From Rhodocyclaceae bacterium UBA2271 (GTDB lineage Bacteria; Pseudomonadota; Gammaproteobacteria; Burkholderiales; Rhodocyclaceae), in NCBI GenBank assembly GCA_002347405.1, contig DDXB01000060.1:12412-20025 (forward strand): 7,614 nt of DNA, given 5' to 3'. A program made the position numbers and the translations under genes. Shown one piece after another: positions 5,669 to 7,614 of this stretch. The notes below the pieces were generated by a model. That model made no database searches. It was given only the letters and a program-made list of their open reading frames with translations, and was not told where the DNA came from. The first letter of the stretch is position 1, and each line of letters opens with the position of its first letter.

Positions 5669-7614
5669 ATGTCAAATCCATCGCGCTTTCTTGCCCTCAC
5701 GGGCATGCTGCTGCTCTCGCTGTTCATAGCGTCGACCGCGAGCGCGGCCTACGCTGATCCTCCGGGGCGTGTGGCCTACCTGAGCCATACCCAGGGCGAG
5801 GTGAGCTACTCGCCGGCGGGCGAGGACGAGTGGCTTAGCGTAGTGCGCAATCGTCCACTGATTCGCGGCGATCGGCTCTGGACCGATGGCGGTGCCCGCG
5901 CGGAGTTTCAGGTCAGCAGCGCCGCCGTCCGCCTCGGGTCGAACACCAGCGTTGAGATACTGGACCTGAGCGATCACATCGCGCAGGTCCAGATGACGCA
6001 GGGCACGCTCAACTTGAGCGTACGGCGCATGTATCCAGGGCAGGTTTTTGAAGTGGCCACACCTACGCTGGCGTTCACCATCAACCGTGCTGGACGCTAT
6101 CGCATTGACGTCAACCCGCGCAACGCTGTAACCACCATCGTAGTGTGGGAAGGTGCCGGTGAGGCCTACGGCGAAAACTCCAGCTTCCCGCTACGAGCAG
6201 GCGATACGGTGCGTTTCTACGACTCTGATTTACGCGATTACGAGATGTACGATCTTCCGCGTGAGGACGCTTTCGATCGCTACAGTCGTGAACGCGACCA
6301 GCGTCTAGACCGCTCTGCATCTCTGCGCTACATCGACGACGATGTGGTGGGCTACGCCGATCTGGATGAGTATGGTAGCTGGCGCCCGGTGCGCAGCTAC
6401 GGCACCGTGTGGTTCCCCAGCCGGGTCAACGCCGATTGGGCGCCCTACCGGGACGGTCATTGGATTTGGCAGGAACCGTGGGGCTGGACCTGGGTGGACA
6501 ACGCACCCTGGGGCTTCGCCCCCTCGCACTATGGACGCTGGGTCTACGTATCCAATCGCTGGGGCTGGGTTCCGGGACCGCGCAATGTTCGCTCCGTCTA
6601 CGCACCCGCGGTGGTCGCCTTCGTCGGTGGCAGCGGCTGGAGCGTGTCGATCTCGCTCGGCGGGGGTTCGCCGATCGGCTGGTTCCCGCTTGGACCGCGC
6701 GAAGTCTATGTGCCGTCCTATCAGGCCAGTCGCGACTATTTCACGCGGGTCAACGTGAACAATACGGTAATCAACAACACAATCATCACCAACGTTTATA
6801 ACAATTATTCCAGCGGCACGATCAATGTCAATCAAGTGAACTATGCCAACCGCCAGGTTGCGGGCGCCGTCACAGCGGTCCCCAGCAGCGTGTTCGTGAA
6901 TGCGCAGCCAGTGCGACCAGCGGCGATCCGCCTCGACCGCAAAGCGGTCACGACCGGTGAGATCACCCGCGTCGCCCCGATTGCACCTAGCATGCGCAGC
7001 GTGATCGGCACGGGCAAGGCCGCCGGAGCGCGCCCATCGCGTGAGGCATTTGACCGTCGGGTTTTCGTACGCAATGCGCCACCGCCCGGCGAGCTTCCGT
7101 TTGCCGCGCGCGAACAGCAGTTGCTGAAGAATCCCGGACGGGCGCCGGAGCCCAGCGCCGTCAAACCCGTGCCAGGTCGCGACGACGACACAGCACAAAA
7201 GGTGCGTGTGATCGGTGAACAGCGTGACGTGGTGGACGCGCGAGCAGCGGAACCCCGCCGCGGTGGCGGCAAGCCCGGAGCACCCTCTGCTACGCCCGGT
7301 CAATTGCGACCGCTGGATCGCTCGGCCGAACCCGCGAAGGAATCTGGGCCCGGGACAGTCGATCACAGTCGGGATAAAGAGCTCAAAGGTCAGGGAGCTG
7401 CGCAGCCCCAGGCCGCCGAGCAACAGCAGGTCGAGCGCAAGCGCCAGGTCGAGAAGCAGCAGCAAGATCAGGAGCAGCTTCAGCGCAAGGCCACCAGCGA
7501 GAAGCAGGCCGCCGAGCAACAGCAGGTCGAGCGCAAGCGCCAGGTCGAGAAGCAGCAGCAAGATCAGGAGCAGCTTCAGCGCAAGGCCGCCAGCGAGAAG
7601 CAGGCCGCCGAGCA
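5669..7614 (+). CDS. Exported FecR-domain / DUF6600-like Trp-rich protein with repetitive coiled-coil tail (3' partial)
   Basis: The frame is open from the ATG at 5669 (AAAAGGGG ribosome binding site, 6-nt spacing) to the window edge, 648 codons, and is incomplete. Residues 1-29 are a Sec signal peptide with likely cleavage near STASA/A or AYA/D. Residues about 33-183 form a FecR-like beta domain (GRVAYLSHTQGEVSYSPAG, RGDRLWTDGGARAEF, VRLGSNTSVEILD). Residues 233-304 are Trp-rich, opening with YGSW and containing 11 Trp between 248 and 300 in WAPYRDGHW, PWGWTWV, GRWVYV and RWGWVPGP patterns, as in DUF6600-type proteins. An Asn-rich stretch follows (about 360-396), then a Pro/Arg/Asp-rich disordered part, then a Gln/Glu/Lys-rich repeat tail from residue 582. 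It lacks a membrane anchor before the FecR domain and no sigma-factor gene adjoins it, so it is not a classical FecI/FecR anti-sigma pair. It probably acts in the periplasm or at the surface; its function is unknown. Confidence 0.9.
   Translation, partial: MSNPSRFLALTGMLLLSLFIASTASAAYADPPGRVAYLSHTQGEVSYSPAGEDEWLSVVRNRPLIRGDRLWTDGGARAEFQVSSAAVRLGSNTSVEILDLSDHIAQVQMTQGTLNLSVRRMYPGQVFEVATPTLAFTINRAGRYRIDVNPRNAVTTIVVWEGAGEAYGENSSFPLRAGDTVRFYDSDLRDYEMYDLPREDAFDRYSRERDQRLDRSASLRYIDDDVVGYADLDEYGSWRPVRSYGTVWFPSRVNADWAPYRDGHWIWQEPWGWTWVDNAPWGFAPSHYGRWVYVSNRWGWVPGPRNVRSVYAPAVVAFVGGSGWSVSISLGGGSPIGWFPLGPREVYVPSYQASRDYFTRVNVNNTVINNTIITNVYNNYSSGTINVNQVNYANRQVAGAVTAVPSSVFVNAQPVRPAAIRLDRKAVTTGEITRVAPIAPSMRSVIGTGKAAGARPSREAFDRRVFVRNAPPPGELPFAAREQQLLKNPGRAPEPSAVKPVPGRDDDTAQKVRVIGEQRDVVDARAAEPRRGGGKPGAPSATPGQLRPLDRSAEPAKESGPGTVDHSRDKELKGQGAAQPQAAEQQQVERKRQVEKQQQDQEQLQRKATSEKQAAEQQQVERKRQVEKQQQDQEQLQRKAASEKQAAE
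7412..7614 (+). repeat. 96-bp in-frame tandem repeats, at least 2.1 copies, cut by window edge
   Basis: Copy 1 (7412-7507) and copy 2 (7508-7603) differ at a single base, A7493 versus G7589, changing Thr to Ala; copy 3 starts at 7604 and matches for the 11 bases available. Each unit encodes 32 residues, AAEQQQVERKRQVEKQQQDQ and then EQLQRKATSEKQ, strongly predicted to be helical or coiled coil by composition. Within the unit QVERKR and QVEKQQ look like an older, shorter duplication. The copy number is unknown because the window ends here. Confidence 0.97.

Noticed and set aside
6305..7561. A 418-codon minus-strand open frame with a Leu-rich start that could pass for a membrane protein
   Set aside because: The Leu/Asp/Ala pattern is the reverse complement of Gln/Glu/Lys repeat codons of the plus-strand FecR/DUF6600 gene, whose signal peptide, ribosome binding site and domains are clear.
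7412..7614. CRISPR-like array or mobile repeat
   Set aside because: The repeats are directly adjacent without spacers, are 96 bp long and keep the reading frame, so they are intragenic protein-coding repeats.

Overview
The window looks like the chromosome of a moderately GC-rich Gram-negative proteobacterium, most likely a betaproteobacterium. This is inferred from the gene families: a PAS/histidine-kinase/REC hybrid with a GGDEF response regulator, a BON-domain lipoprotein, an lmo0937-type mini membrane protein and a FecR/DUF6600-type secreted protein. Two lipoboxes imply an outer membrane lipoprotein pathway. I cannot name the genus.

Layout. Positions 1-195 hold debris of an insertion sequence: an end-like motif, a 30-bp palindromic repeat, and a short internal fragment of an IS5/IS4-type DDE transposase. 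From 196 to 4391 all genes lie on the minus strand. In transcription order they are a BON-domain lipoprotein (4077-4391), a strong hairpin, a 49-aa membrane protein (3774-3923), a soluble triple-PAS hybrid histidine kinase (1128-3716), and a REC-GGDEF diguanylate cyclase (196-1128) whose start codon overlaps the kinase stop codon. Positions 4392-5157 are a divergent intergenic region without a gene I can support. From 5158 the genes lie on the plus strand: a small aromatic-rich lipoprotein (5158-5472), a doubtful 25-codon ORF, and a large exported FecR-domain, Trp-rich protein (5669 to beyond the window edge). Its C-terminus runs into near-perfect 96-bp tandem repeats that the window edge cuts.

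How they work together. The kinase and GGDEF protein form a translationally coupled signalling pair: a cytoplasmic PAS signal would lead through phosphotransfer to cyclic-di-GMP synthesis. The small envelope proteins (BON lipoprotein, mini membrane protein, aromatic lipoprotein) and the large FecR/DUF6600 protein are of types often met in envelope or stress settings. No sequence evidence links them directly to the signalling pair. I do not see a clearly new multi-gene system. The least ordinary points are the internally repetitive coiled-coil tail of the FecR/DUF6600 protein, the IS debris and its partner motif at 4527, and two short proteins or ORFs that routine gene calling can miss.
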